Shown here: positions 54,268 through 64,000 of the stretch, in pieces | Layout of the letters: each line of letters begins with the position of its first letter | Numbering within the stretch: the first letter of the stretch is position 1 | Origin: Ascochyta rabiei | Lineage: Eukaryota > Ascomycota > Dothideomycetes > Pleosporales > Didymellaceae | Reading direction: 5' to 3' | NCBI RefSeq assembly: GCF_004011695.2 | Contig: NC_082408.1 | Coordinates: 171,501 to 235,500, forward strand | DNA length: 64,000 nt | Program-made: the position numbers and the translations under genes | Notes under the pieces: generated by a model | Database searches by the model: none | Told to the model about the DNA's origin: nothing | Seen by the model: the letters and a program-made list of their open reading frames with translations, nothing else

Positions 54268-57200
54268 ATGTCCGCCGCGCTGCTCCAGGGCGACCTGGAC
54301 GACGGCCAGCCGCGCTGGAAGCATGCCGGCGCCCTTCACCAGGTGCTCGCCATCTTCCAGACCGCCTACCCGCTGTTCATGCTCGTCTTCTTCCTGGCCG
54401 CCTTCACCATCCGCAGCATAGCCGCCAGCAACTCCAACGCCAACATCGCCACACCCACCACCACCGGGCCTGGAGGCAAGCCGCTGCCCGCAACCGATCC
54501 CACCCGCAACTTCGTCAAGAAGGTCGTCCTCGACGACGTCACCCAGACGCAGAAGCGCGTCTTCGAGTGGATCTCGCTGGCCGCCGCCCTGACCTTCTTC
54601 GGCAACTCGGTCCTGGTCATCTCGCAGGCACTGGCCAAGCAGAGCGAGCACTGGTGGTGCGGAAAGCCCGTCGTGGTGCGTACACGGCCACCCACCTCCC
54701 CCCGCCGCCCGTTGCAGCTAACACGGGCGCCTCCAGATCTATCTTGTAGGCTCCTTCTTCGTCTACAGCCTGTTCCTCATCTCCCTGCTCGACTCGAAAC
54801 CCTCGCCGACCGCCGCCCATCTGTCCACATGGCTCGTCGCCCTGGTCCTGGAGATCGTCCTCGTGGCCTGCTCGCTCGCCATCTACACACACGCCCACCA
54901 CGAGCCCACCGCCGGCCACCCCGAGCACCCGAAGCACCCCAAGCTGCACTTCTACATGACCGAGTGGGAGGCTGCCGAGGTGGCCGTTGACCTGCTGCGC
55001 ATCGTGCTGCTGTTCGCTCTCGTTGGCTTTTACCTCGTCTTCGTCGTGCTGCCCCACGCCAGGCGGGCCCAAGAGGCGGGAAGCTCGGACGAGACCACCT
55101 CTCTTCTGGGCAACGGCGCCGACCGCGCAGAGAACGGCCACGCGACCGCGAACGGAGCCAACGGAGCCAACGGAGCCAACGGAGCCAACGGAGCCAACGG
55201 AGCCAACGGAGCCAATGGCGACACGTCCTACGGCTCAGTACACCCCGTGGGTGGCAAGCACCAGCACACCGAGGGCGCACCACCAGCCTGGAGCAGACCC
55301 ACAGGCGCACCCACCCGCAGCTGGTGGGAGTACGTCAAGGGCTACCACGTCTTTTTCCCCTACCTGTGGCCATCCAAGGACCGCCGCCTACAGCTCATGG
55401 TCGTGGCGTGCTTCATGCTTGTCATGGCACAGCGCGTCATCAACTTGCTTGTCCCTGACCAGCTCGGTCAAATCGTTGACCGACTCGAGCACAGGGTCCC
55501 AGGCAGCCCATGGACCGCCATCTGTCTGTTCATTGCTTTCCGCTTTCTGCAGGGAACCAATGGTATCCTCGGTGCAGCACGATCGGCCTTGTGGATCCCC
55601 GTTTCGCAGTACTCGTACCGCGAACTCTCGGTTGCCGCATTTGAGCACGTGCACAGTCTTAGTTTGGATTTCCACCTCGGCAAGAAGACGGGCGAGGTGC
55701 TCTCGGCGCTTGGAAAGGGAAGCTCCATCAACACTTTCCTCGAGCAGGTGACCTTCTCCGTAGTACCCATGCTGATGGATTTGGGCGCTGCCATTGGCTA
55801 CTTCCTGGTCAAGTACGATGCATACTATGCGCTAGTGATTGCCATCGTGACGTTCTGGTACATCTATCTGACTATTCGGATGGCCCAGTGGCGCGCGGAG
55901 ATTCGTCGTGAAATGGTCAACGCTGACCGTGAGGAGGATGCTGTCAAGTAAGTGGGAGTGAACCATGCCTCCCGACCAAGCTAACCCCAATAGGAACGAC
56001 TCCATGGTCTCTTACGAAACCGTCAAGTACTTCAACGCCGAAGCGTACGAGTTCAACCGGTACCGCGAAGCTGTCAAGAAATATCAAGACGCTGAATGGA
56101 AGGTCCTGCTGTCGTTGAACATCATGAATATCACGCAAAACATAGTATTCATGCTTGGCCTGCTGATAACATGTTTCATTGCAGCCTATCAGGTTACCAC
56201 GGGCGTGCTGACGGGCGGAAAGTTTGTCACGCTGGTCGTGTTCATGGCCCAGCTCCAGAGCCCGCTCAACTTCTTCGGCACCTTTTACAGGATGATCCAG
56301 TCTGCAATGATCAATTCTGAGCGCATGCTCGAGCTCTTCAAGGAACGGGCAACAGTCGTCGATAAGGAGAGCGCCACCGAAATGCACTCTTGCGAGGGCG
56401 ACTTGAGGTTCGCTGATGTACACTTCTCGTATGACAACCGCAAAGCTGCCTTGACGGGCCTCGACTTCCACTGCGCTCCAGGCACTACAACGGCGTTTGT
56501 CGGAGAATCGGGTGGTGGCAAATCCACCATTTTCCGCCTTCTCTACCGCTTCTACAACAGCGAATCTGGAGGCATACAGGTTGACGGCAACGACGTGAAG
56601 GACCTCACCATCGACTCGGTGCGCCGCCACATTGGTGTTGTTCCTCAGGATACTGTCCTTTTCAACGAGACACTGATGTACAACCTCAAGTACGCCAATC
56701 CCGATGCGACCGATGAGCAGGTCTACGAAGCTTGCAGGGCCGCTAGTATCCACGACAAGATCCTCACCTTCCCAGACAAATACAACACCAAGGTTGGAGA
56801 ACGCGGACTTCGTCTATCTGGCGGAGAGAAGCAGCGTGTTGCCATCGCCCGCACCATCCTGAAGAATCCCAGGATCATCATGCTTGACGAGGCCACCGCT
56901 GCCCTGGACACAGAGACCGAGCAACACATCCAAGAAGCTTTCGCAACCCTGGCGCACGGACGCACTATGCTTGTCATCGCCCATCGCCTTAGCACTATCA
57001 CCCACGCCGACCAGATTCTTGTCCTGAACAAGGGCAAGGTACAAGAGCGAGGAACCCACGAGGAGCTTCTCGAAAGGAACGGTCACTACGCCGCAATGTG
57101 GAAGAAGCAGATCCGCGCACAGCGAGCGGCTGAGCAGGCGAAGGTGCTCAAGGAGAAGGCCGACCGTCTCCGTCGACAGTCGAAGGACGCATCCATCGAC

Positions 57201-57323
57201 AACGACGGCAGCAGTAGCCACTCCAACTCTTCAGATGACGAGAAGGCCAAGAAGCTCCGCAACAACCAACAGTCTGGGTCATATCGCGACGAAGCCCCCT
57301 CGAAACCACGTGGACACCCCTAG
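54268..57323 (+). CDS. HMT1: HMT1/ABCB6-type half ABC transporter (vacuolar heavy-metal tolerance factor)
   Basis: The protein has 982 residues in exons 54268-54675, 54737-55947 and 55994-57323; introns are 61 and 46 bp. It has the extra N-terminal membrane domain of HMT1/ABCB6 proteins (segments at ~30-50, 95-115 and others to ~275), then a six-helix ABC membrane domain from ~370, then an ATPase domain: Walker A GESGGGKST, Q-loop VVPQDTVLFNETL, signature LSGGEKQR, Walker B IIMLDEATAALD and the H-loop IAHRLS. The fission-yeast homologue moves phytochelatin-bound cadmium or glutathione conjugates into the vacuole; substrate here is inferred. A cytosolic linker contains a Asn-Gly-Ala run from GCCAACGGA repeats (55148-55208). 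The charged C-terminus (RRQSKDASIDND) is disordered. Confidence 0.92.
55148..55212 (+). repeat. GGAGCCAAC 9-bp coding repeat in the ABC transporter
   Basis: Seven copies of AACGGAGCC encode Asn-Gly-Ala tripeptides in the cytosolic linker before the ABC membrane domain. Length changes keep frame. Confidence 0.9.
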
Positions 57324-58135
57324 ATTCCTCAACCGATGCGAGGACACAAATTGAAACATTGAATTCCAGTTGACAACTGGAGCCAGAAACCCGACTTGCA
57401 TCAGTCGCGTCTGAAGCTGCGGTGTGCCTGGAGATTTGAGGCCGAGGAGAAGCCTACGATCGCGGTTCATCCTCGCATGCCAACCATCCAATTAAGTCGC
57501 TATTTGCGCTGTTCTATAGAATCTTGTATGGCTATCAGCCTTGACGCTACCACGGGGGAACCCTTGATCATGATTGTTTACGGAGTTTTGGAAATGGGAA
57601 TGTACAGAGATGGATGGGTGGTAATCTGATGTTTTGCATTCAAAGGCGAAAACAGCACTAATGGAGAGAAACAAGGATGCGGCTCCTGCATCCCACAGGT
57701 ACGTCGTGCGGTACGACTTGGAGCCGGAGTATAGTCGTGTCGCGGCATGTTGTATACGCTAGAGACGGTACGGGCTGTTGGCGGGCGGGCTTGTTTTGCG
57801 TAGAGCGTTCGTGCATACACTTGCATGTTGTTGTTATTATTATCATTACTATCGGCTAGACATGACCTCAACAGTCCCTAAGCATCCTGACAGCAAACAC
57901 CCAGTTCAAGAATGCATGCTCACCAACGTCGCTGCAAATCATCTGTCTTGCTAGTACGTGTCTGGACCAGCTTTGGAGCAGTAACGCTTATCTTGTACAT
58001 GTGTGTGTATTTCTTGAGCACTCTGCCTATCTACACAGCTAGTACCAATACTAACACCCACATCTGCTATCCTAGATGAGCACTCACTCTACCTTGTAGA
58101 CACGTTGATTGTTCTGGTTCCTCTCGGTTTGATTC

Positions 58136-58225
58136 AGTCCAGTTCAGTTCAGTTCAATTTAATTTATTTCAATTCAATTCCATTCGATTCAATTCAATTC
58201 AGTTCAATTCAATTCACTTCAATCT
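58136..58225 (+). repeat. TTCAA/TTCAG pentanucleotide tract
   Basis: About 18 imperfect copies of TTCAR with one-base variants. Non-coding. Confidence 0.85.
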
Positions 58226-59212
58226 AATCCAACCTGACTCGATTCATCTCGAATCCCCTTTAACCAAGCATATCGATTCAACTCCGATACACCGAGTACA
58301 GAGCGTGACGTTGAGATACATTATCCTCTGCGTCGAATGTGTCCCGGTACCCTGGTCTCAGCAGCCTCGTCTCAGCAACCGCCGTGCCGAATGTTGGTGT
58401 GGGTTTCGGCTGCTTGCGGCGATGCTATGGGGTTCGTTCGTGAGCTCGTTCGTGAGTTGGTGATTTCCCTAATCAGCTGGCTGAGGCTAAGGGAGGTTCC
58501 TATGCCGCTTGTTGCGCTCTTTGTTCGCGGTACTTGCCGTTGGGGCTGCTCCGCGCGTTGAATGGAGGTCGTGGGCTGGCCTGCGTTGCCTGGCCTGGCC
58601 GGAGCCGCGCAGCAAAGCGCAGCACCTGCCAAACCGATCTGGGTGGGGCGGATCCTTCGGCTTGGCTGTACCTACTTGGTTTTCGTGGTTTACGGGGAGG
58701 TTAGGGCGGTGCGAGCGTAGTTTGCACACCGCGATTTAGTTGCTTACGCGATGGATTCATTTACGTCTTCTAACCTGTGGTATCATGAACACTCTCTCGG
58801 CCCGTGGTCAAAGCTACCACCCGCCCTTGCTTGATTGCGTGGAAGCTGTACTGTAGGCGTGTTGGTTGCGTTACTCATGTACCTAAATTATTTCTCCGAG
58901 AAACCAGACCAAACGCGCCCAAACCCAACCCAACCCAACCCAACCCAACCTGAACCAGGCCTAGAGAAGAACAGGCTCGACTCGACGTGACGTGACGCAA
59001 CTCGGGCTTTTCTTTCGGAACCTCCCCGGCTCTACCTAGCACCCCTTTTCCTTCAGCTCCCAGGGCTGGAGGAGCTGCTAGCGTGCGAATCAATCAGGAG
59101 GAAAGAAAGAAGAAAGAAAGTTACATCACCCACTCCCACTAACCTAACCCAATCCATCCACACCACTAGCGCACCGCAAGCGGAACCTACTCTCGACCTC
59201 TACACAATATAA

Positions 59213-59285
59213 CACACACACACACACACACACTATACATACATACCTACATACATACATACACACATGCACACATACATACACA
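59213..59285 (+). repeat. AC dinucleotide and ACAT tetranucleotide microsatellites
   Basis: An (AC)n run at about 59213-59232 followed by ACATAC/ACAT repeats to about 59285. Confidence 0.85.
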
Positions 59286-59577
59286 CGTTCGCCTTTCCCG
59301 CTGTCATTACGAATCTCACCACGCCTCTGTAGCAGCCGCGTGAACCTCGAGACTCGCTGCGCGACACCATCATCAACGACAAGAAAGAGAAAAGAGGAGA
59401 CCGCAGATCTGGACACCGAGGCGCTGTCACGCTTGGGGCTGGGCGCGTCGCAGCGCTGCATGGAAGGGAAGGGGAGCGGGTATTTTTCGCGGCTGGAGTG
59501 AGTCGATGCATTCGTTTTTCTTTGTTGCTGTGCTTTCCGTTTGCCGCGTTCTGGAGAGGCGAGATGCTTGCTGATCT

Positions 59578-59609
59578 TGCTGCTGCTGTTGTTGTTGTTG
59601 TTTTTGTTT

Positions 59610-59641
<32 letters not shown>

Positions 59642-59662
59642 GCTGCTGCTGTTGCTGCTGTG
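59578..59662 (+). repeat. GTT/GCT trinucleotide tract
   Basis: Alternating GTT and GCT/CTG triplets, about 28 in all, ending 120 bp upstream of the proposed methyltransferase start. Probably in its promoter or leader. Confidence 0.85.
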
Positions 59663-59782
59663 CGGGGAGATTGGCGAGCGCTGGATGGAGAGTAGAGTGG
59701 TGGCTGACGAAACGACAGGAGGGTTTTGAAGTTTAGGAAAGGGGCGTCGAAAGGAGAGGGGGACGGGGACGAGAAGGGGAAT

Positions 59783-61021
59783 ATGGAGATGAGTGGAGAG
59801 ACGCAGCCTGCGGGTATTGATGTTGTGAGTTGTGAATTTTCTTGGTCTTTGCTTGTTTCTTTTGGTTTGGCTCTACCACGTCACGGCTTGCTGTTTTGTT
59901 TGAATTCGTCTCTTCCTACGTTCTGTAGAATCTCTGTTCATCATTCCCCATTATCGTCTAATCACAGACATCATCGACCACCATTCCCTGTCTGACACGG
60001 CCAGGACTCGGAATATGACGACTACATCGAATCCGACGACACAGACCTAGACCGACAATCCTTCTACGCCTCGACAGGCGGCGCCTCGCTTGCCTCGCGC
60101 GTAACCTCGTACCGGTACGAGAACGGGCGGCGATACCACGCGTACCGGGATGGAACCTACTACGCGCCCAACGACGAAGCCTACTCCAACTATGAAACCA
60201 TTGTGCACCACCTGTGGCTGCTAACGCTGCACGACCAGCTCTTCCTCGCACCACTGACCTCCCCCTCCCGCATCCTCGACATCGGCACCGGCACGGGTCT
60301 GTGGGCCATGGACATGGCGGATTTCTTCCCCGCCGCCGAAATCACAGCCACGGATCTCTCGCCCATCCACTCGTCCAACGTGCCGCCAAACCTGACGTTC
60401 GAAATCGACGACGCAAACTCGGCTTTCACCTACCCGCCGGACCACTTCGACTACATCCACATCCGCGGCCTGACAGGTTGCATCAAGTCCTGGCCCGCCT
60501 TGTATTCAAACTGCCTCGCCTCTCTAGCGCCAGGCGGGTGGATCGAGCACCTGGAATTCAGCGTCGAGACGTCCGCCTCCAAGACCTCCACCGCGTACTC
60601 GGACCAGATCCTCACCGCCTTCAGCCAGAGCGTGCTAGACGTCGGCGCGCACAAGACGCACATGTCCTTTGACGTCATCCACTCCATGCACCCCACGCTG
60701 GCGGCCGCGGGGTTCGTAGACGTGCACACGCAGACGTTCATCTGGCCGATTGGGCCGTGGCCTAAGGATCCGTATCTCAAGGACCTGGGGCGGTGGGGGG
60801 AGCGGAACTGGGCGGATGGGATTGAGGGGTGGGTTATGGCAATGTATACAAGGATGTTGGGGTGGACGTATGACGAGGTCAAGGCGTTTGTGAGGGATTT
60901 TCAGGGCGTGATCAAGGATCGGAGGGGCAGGTATTGGCAGGAGGTTAGGGTGGTGTATGCGCGGAAGCCGTTTGAGGGCGAGGTTGTGGTGGGGGAGGGG
61001 ATGGAGGAAGACAAGTCATGA
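59783..61021 (+). CDS. TAM-domain methyltransferase (LaeA-like superfamily)
   Basis: The model is a short first exon at 59783-59824 (MEMSGETQPAGIDV), a 180-bp intron (GTGAGT...GGCCAG) and exon 2 at 60005-61021, 352 residues. The first exon is the less certain part. Exon 2 shows the fungal pattern SYRYENGRRYHAYRDGTYYAPNDE followed by HHLWLLTLHDQLFLAPL, then the SAM motif ILDIGTGTGLWAMDMADFF, ITATDLSPI, and FDYIHIRGLTGCIKSW and LAPGGWIEHLEF as later motifs. This architecture is shared by LaeA and the many LaeA-like methyltransferases of Pezizomycotina. LaeA regulates secondary metabolism, but most paralogues have no known substrate, and nothing here says this one is LaeA itself. Confidence 0.85.
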
Positions 61022-61356
61022 GACAAGTGATACCCTAGAATGAATTGATTGTTTCACGTCATAAGTAATGAATCGACATCACGTGGAACATGTTTGATCA
61101 TGTTGATTATCGTATTCACGTTGATGCTCGTCAAGTCTACCGATGCCCTGCTCACCACACGCTGGAGTTACTGTGATCAGTCCGCGTGATTGGTGTCATC
61201 AGGCCTGGAGGTGTCATCTCAGTCCATGCTGCTGGGCACGTCCTGCAGCTTGTCTTGCTTGCTTCCATTTTCGTACGCAAGCTCGATGTGCAGGTCGGTC
61301 TCTGGCGTGATGTGCATGTCGGGACAAGGATTGGTATGCGCGTCCTTGGGAGAAGT
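61022..61356. other. Short convergent spacer
   Basis: 335 bp between the stop codons of the methyltransferase and RPN11. No coding signal of its own; contains both 3' ends. Confidence 0.5.
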
Positions 61357-62629
61357 CTACTCTTCCATCTCGTCTGCCTCTTCCTGGCACGCGCGCCCAT
61401 TCTGTCTTGCGTTCGACTTGGGCACGGACGCCTCCTTGTCGATCATCTGTCGCGATACGGATACGATGTTGTCCTCGATGAGCTGCTGGCCGACGTCGGA
61501 TATGTCTAGATGAGTTAGCAGTACCCTCCAACTTGAATGGAAACATGGACGCACGCTTCTTGGGGTCCACCTTTCCAACATAGCGCGTCTTCAGCTGGTC
61601 CTTGGACAGCTCCGTCTCCTCCTTGACGCGCTGCTCGTAGCCCTCGGCGAGGGTGACGAGCTTCTGCAGACGGTCCTGATTCCGGTCGGCCTCGCCCTTG
61701 AAGTCGTCCATCAACAAAGCCTCTGTCCAGACGTGCTTGTGCAGGTTCATAAGCATGTTCTCCTCGAGGGCCGATTTGCGGTAGTCGATGCCGATGGAGT
61801 AGTAGTGGCGGTTGAGGCCGTGGATGAGGGCCTGGATGGAGGGCTTGTTGAGGTGGCCGACGTTGGACGTGGTCTGGCGCGGCTCGTGGCCCATCATGAG
61901 GGTCTGGGGGTTGATGAGGCGGAAGGCGTCGATGACGACCTTGCCCTTGACCGACTGGATGGGGTCGACGACGACGGCGACGGCGCGCGGTGTGAGCTGC
62001 TCGAACGACTGCTGTGTGTTGATGTCGACCGAGGAGAGCCAGCAGCCGAAGCCAGGATGTGAGTGGTACCAGCCGACGACGGTTTCCTGGCTATATTGGT
62101 CAGCATATCGTGTAGTGGTGTGTGTGGTGGAGGTGTGAATGAGGTGTAGGTGGCATGGATGAGGGTCGAGTGGAGGAGGTGCAGATGTGGGAGCAGGTGA
62201 GTTGTAGGTGGCATAGGTGTAAGTGAGGGGCAAGTGTGGGTGTAAGTGAGGGGCAAGTGAGGGTGTAAGTGAGGTGCGAGTGGCATAGGTGTGGGCGAGG
62301 GTTGATTACCGTCCTGTCTGGCGCAGCATGTCCATCATCTTGGTCTGGAAGACGGGGTCGACGGCCTCGACCGAGACACCGGTGCCCGACTGCGGCATGG
62401 CAAAGACGTCGACGACGCGCACTGTGTAGTCGTCGACAAACTCGCCCAGCATCAAGCCCATGACCTCCATGGGCACGCCGGCCCGCCCGTGGCGCAGCAT
62501 CTTCAACAGGGCGAGCGACGAGATGTAGACGGTTTCCGAGTTGTCGATCAGGTGCGTGTCTTGTGCGGGGCCACCGCCCATGCCGCCCATGCCCTGCGCG
62601 GCGGCGAGCATTCTGCTTAACCGGTCCAT
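61357..62629 (-). CDS. RPN11: 26S proteasome lid deubiquitinase Rpn11 (PSMD14)
   Basis: The protein has 334 residues in exons 62310-62629, 61555-62090 and 61357-61505. Introns are 219 bp (GTAATC...ATATAG) and 49 bp (GTGCGT...CATCTAG); the joins give [11 protein letters not shown] and DPKKHISDV. I start at [13 protein letters not shown]; an in-frame ATG 39 bases upstream exists but is not part of the family pattern. The JAMM/MPN+ zinc site is complete: Glu in [14 protein letters not shown] and the motif [17 protein letters not shown] (H-x-H-x10-D). Rpn11 cleaves ubiquitin chains from substrates as they enter the proteasome. The C-terminus differs from usual ends ([19 protein letters not shown]..., acidic DEMEE) and lacks the SVAF-type ending, so the last intron or end could be modelled otherwise. 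It diverges from RPD3. Confidence 0.93.
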
Positions 62630-63251
62630 CGTGTGCTGTGGTGGGTGTAGTGTGGTGGGTGTATCCAAGTGTGAAGGTGAAGTGTCAAGTGTGAAGGTGG
62701 AGTGTCAAGTGTCAAGTGTCAAGTGTCAAGTGCACCCTGTGCCGTGTGTCGTGTGTCGTGTTGGCCAAGGGGATTCGCGGAGAGAGTCGTGGTAGAGGGC
62801 GGGATGGCGGTGCTGGAGCGGCGGCGGCGATGAGCTCAGCGATGCGGCGGTAGCACGGGAGGTCGCCGTAGCTCTGCCTGCTCGGCCTGGGTTTCTCCGG
62901 CCCCGGACAGCAGGGGGGGGGTCCCGCCGCCGTGTAGCGCCGAGGGAGCGCGGAGCTCTTGCAGCTCTCACCCGCCCTGTTCCTGCTCTTGGCCTTGTTC
63001 CTGTTCCTGTTCCTGTTCCTGTTCCTGCTCTTGTTCGCGCGCGCCCTCTTTGTTCGCCGTCGGCCATTCTCCATGCTGCGTCCATAAGAACCCTCCACCC
63101 ACCTTCACCAAGGGGTTTCTGCGCGCCCCACACCAGATATCCACCATCCACCATCCACCACCCACCATTCACCACCCAACATTCACCACCCACCGGCTCC
63201 AACACACCACCCATCCCCCAAGGCCCCCGGCGCACTTCGTCCACCCACACC
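62630..63251. promoter_or_regulatory. Divergent RPN11/RPD3 promoter region
   Basis: 622 bp between two start codons. Contains AAGTGTC/AAGTGTG repeats (62667-62730), a GTTCCT hexamer run (62994-63032) and a CCACCATCCACC-type pyrimidine-rich tract (63138-63200) shortly upstream of RPD3. No coding sequence is supported; long frames are repeat products. Confidence 0.5.
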
Positions 63252-64000
63252 ATGGAGGGCGCGCACATGGAGCCCACCACTGGCTCCAACAGCCTCCTGG
63301 GCGGCACCGCGTCGCAGCCCAAGAAGGTCGCCTACTTCTACGATTCGGACGTCGGCAACTACGCCTACGTCGCCGGCCATCCCATGAAGCCCCACCGCAT
63401 ACGCATGGCCCACAGCCTGATTATGAATTACGGCCTGTACACCAAGATGGAGATCTACGTGCGTTGCGCCCCTCGTGCCTCCCCAGCCCACAGCACTGAC
63501 CCTGCAGCGCGCAAAACCCGCCTCCAAGTACGAGATGACGCAGTTCCACACGGACGAGTACATCGACTTCCTCCACAAGGTCACCCCCGACAACATGGAC
63601 AGCTACGCTAAGGAGCAGAGCAAGTACAATGTGGGAGACGACTGCCCCGTCTTCGACGGCCTCTTCGAGTTCTGCGGCATCAGCGCCGGCGGCACCATGG
63701 AGGGCGCCGCCCGCCTGAACAGAGGCAAGTGCGACGTCGCAGTCAATTGGGCTGGCGGTCTGCATCACGCAAAGAAGAGCGAGGCCAGTGGCTTCTGCTA
63801 CGTCAATGGTGGCTTGTCCCAACCCGCACTGCCTGCGCACACACTAACCGCGCCCAGACATCGTCCTGGGTATCATCGAGCTGCTCCGCTACAAGCAGCG
63901 CGTGCTCTACATCGACATCGACGTCCACCACGGTGACGGTGTCGAGGAGGCCTTCTACACCACCGACCGTGTCATGACCGTCTCCTTCCACAAGTACGGC
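63252..64000 (+). CDS. RPD3: Class I histone deacetylase Rpd3, 3' part outside window
   Basis: Exons are 63252-63458, 63508-63808 and 63858 to beyond 64000; the two introns are 49 bp each (GTGCGT...CTGCAG, GTGGCT...GCCCAG). The product starts [18 protein letters not shown] and continues [80 protein letters not shown] (catalytic His pair), [20 protein letters not shown] and ends in VSFHKYG at the window edge. It is the closest match to Rpd3/HDAC1, the catalytic subunit of Rpd3L and Rpd3S corepressor complexes. The remaining Zn-binding Asp and catalytic Tyr lie outside the window. Confidence 0.95.

Larger units (their letters stand above)
57324..59782. other. 2.5-kb gene-free region with many simple repeats
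   Basis: No supported gene. Contents: TTCAA/TTCAG pentamer tract (58136-58225), CCAACCCAAC tract (58918-58950), GAAAGAAA run (~59100), AC dinucleotide and ACAT tetramer tracts (59213-59285), and a GTT/GCT trinucleotide tract (59578-59662). Frames in this region are repeat translations. Confidence 0.6.

Noticed and set aside
58872..58960. Telomere-like CCCAACCCAACC tract
   Set aside because: It is a short CCAAC-type simple repeat, not CCCTAA, and lies inside a normal intergenic region.
1..64000. CRISPR arrays, bacterial operons, phage or IS elements
   Set aside because: Genes have spliceosomal introns and fungal families; the short direct repeats seen are micro- and minisatellites without spacers.

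Overview
The window is a eukaryotic chromosome segment from a filamentous ascomycete (Pezizomycotina, most likely a dothideomycete; the class is an inference). The evidence is short introns (mostly 44-63 bp) with GT...AG ends and CTAAC/CTGAC-like branch sites, a fungal Zn(II)2Cys6 regulator, fungal-type Spa2, Rtc1 and Pho8 proteins, HET-domain relics, and repeats mutated in the RIP style (CpA to TpA). There are no operons. I rebuilt gene models exon by exon, checking reading phase across every junction. I saw no rRNA, convincing tRNA or CRISPR array.

Layout. 1-6.6 kb: the 3' part of a GH76 mannanase, a complete but heavily mutated hAT DNA transposon (1830-5476, with an 8-bp target duplication), and a methyltransferase. 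6.7-31.7 kb is mostly a housekeeping block: RPC34 and PHO8 (divergent), a truncated DUF7025-like gene, a serine beta-lactamase-like esterase, a GH43 glycosidase, SPA2 with a large internal minisatellite, the divergent chromatin pair YNG2/HOS2, a C6 transcription factor, and a 2-hydroxyacid dehydrogenase convergent with a short-chain dehydrogenase. 32.8-49.2 kb is accessory territory. It holds relics of HET-domain, RecQ-like helicase, BTB and TPR genes, a four-finger protein with an unusual CxC zinc-finger signature, an F-box gene, RPS21, a small secreted cyanovirin-N-like protein, a TA-flanked MITE and degenerate repeats. 49.3-64 kb is housekeeping again: RTC1 diverging from an HMT1-type ABC transporter, a TAM-type methyltransferase, and RPN11 diverging from RPD3, which runs off the right edge.

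Functional themes. Three chromatin regulators (an ING/PHD protein and two class I histone deacetylases) lie in 41 kb. Vacuolar or nutrient functions are represented by PHO8, the SEA-complex subunit RTC1 and the vacuolar-type ABC transporter. The accessory stretch looks like a graveyard of fungal allorecognition or STAND-type genes. The most unusual observations are the still readable hAT fossil, two matching 1-base deficits in the SPA2 repeat array that break its frame twice, a tandem duplication in which one copy carries more RIP-type changes, and the CxC zinc-finger protein. I did not find a gene set that forms a clearly new system.
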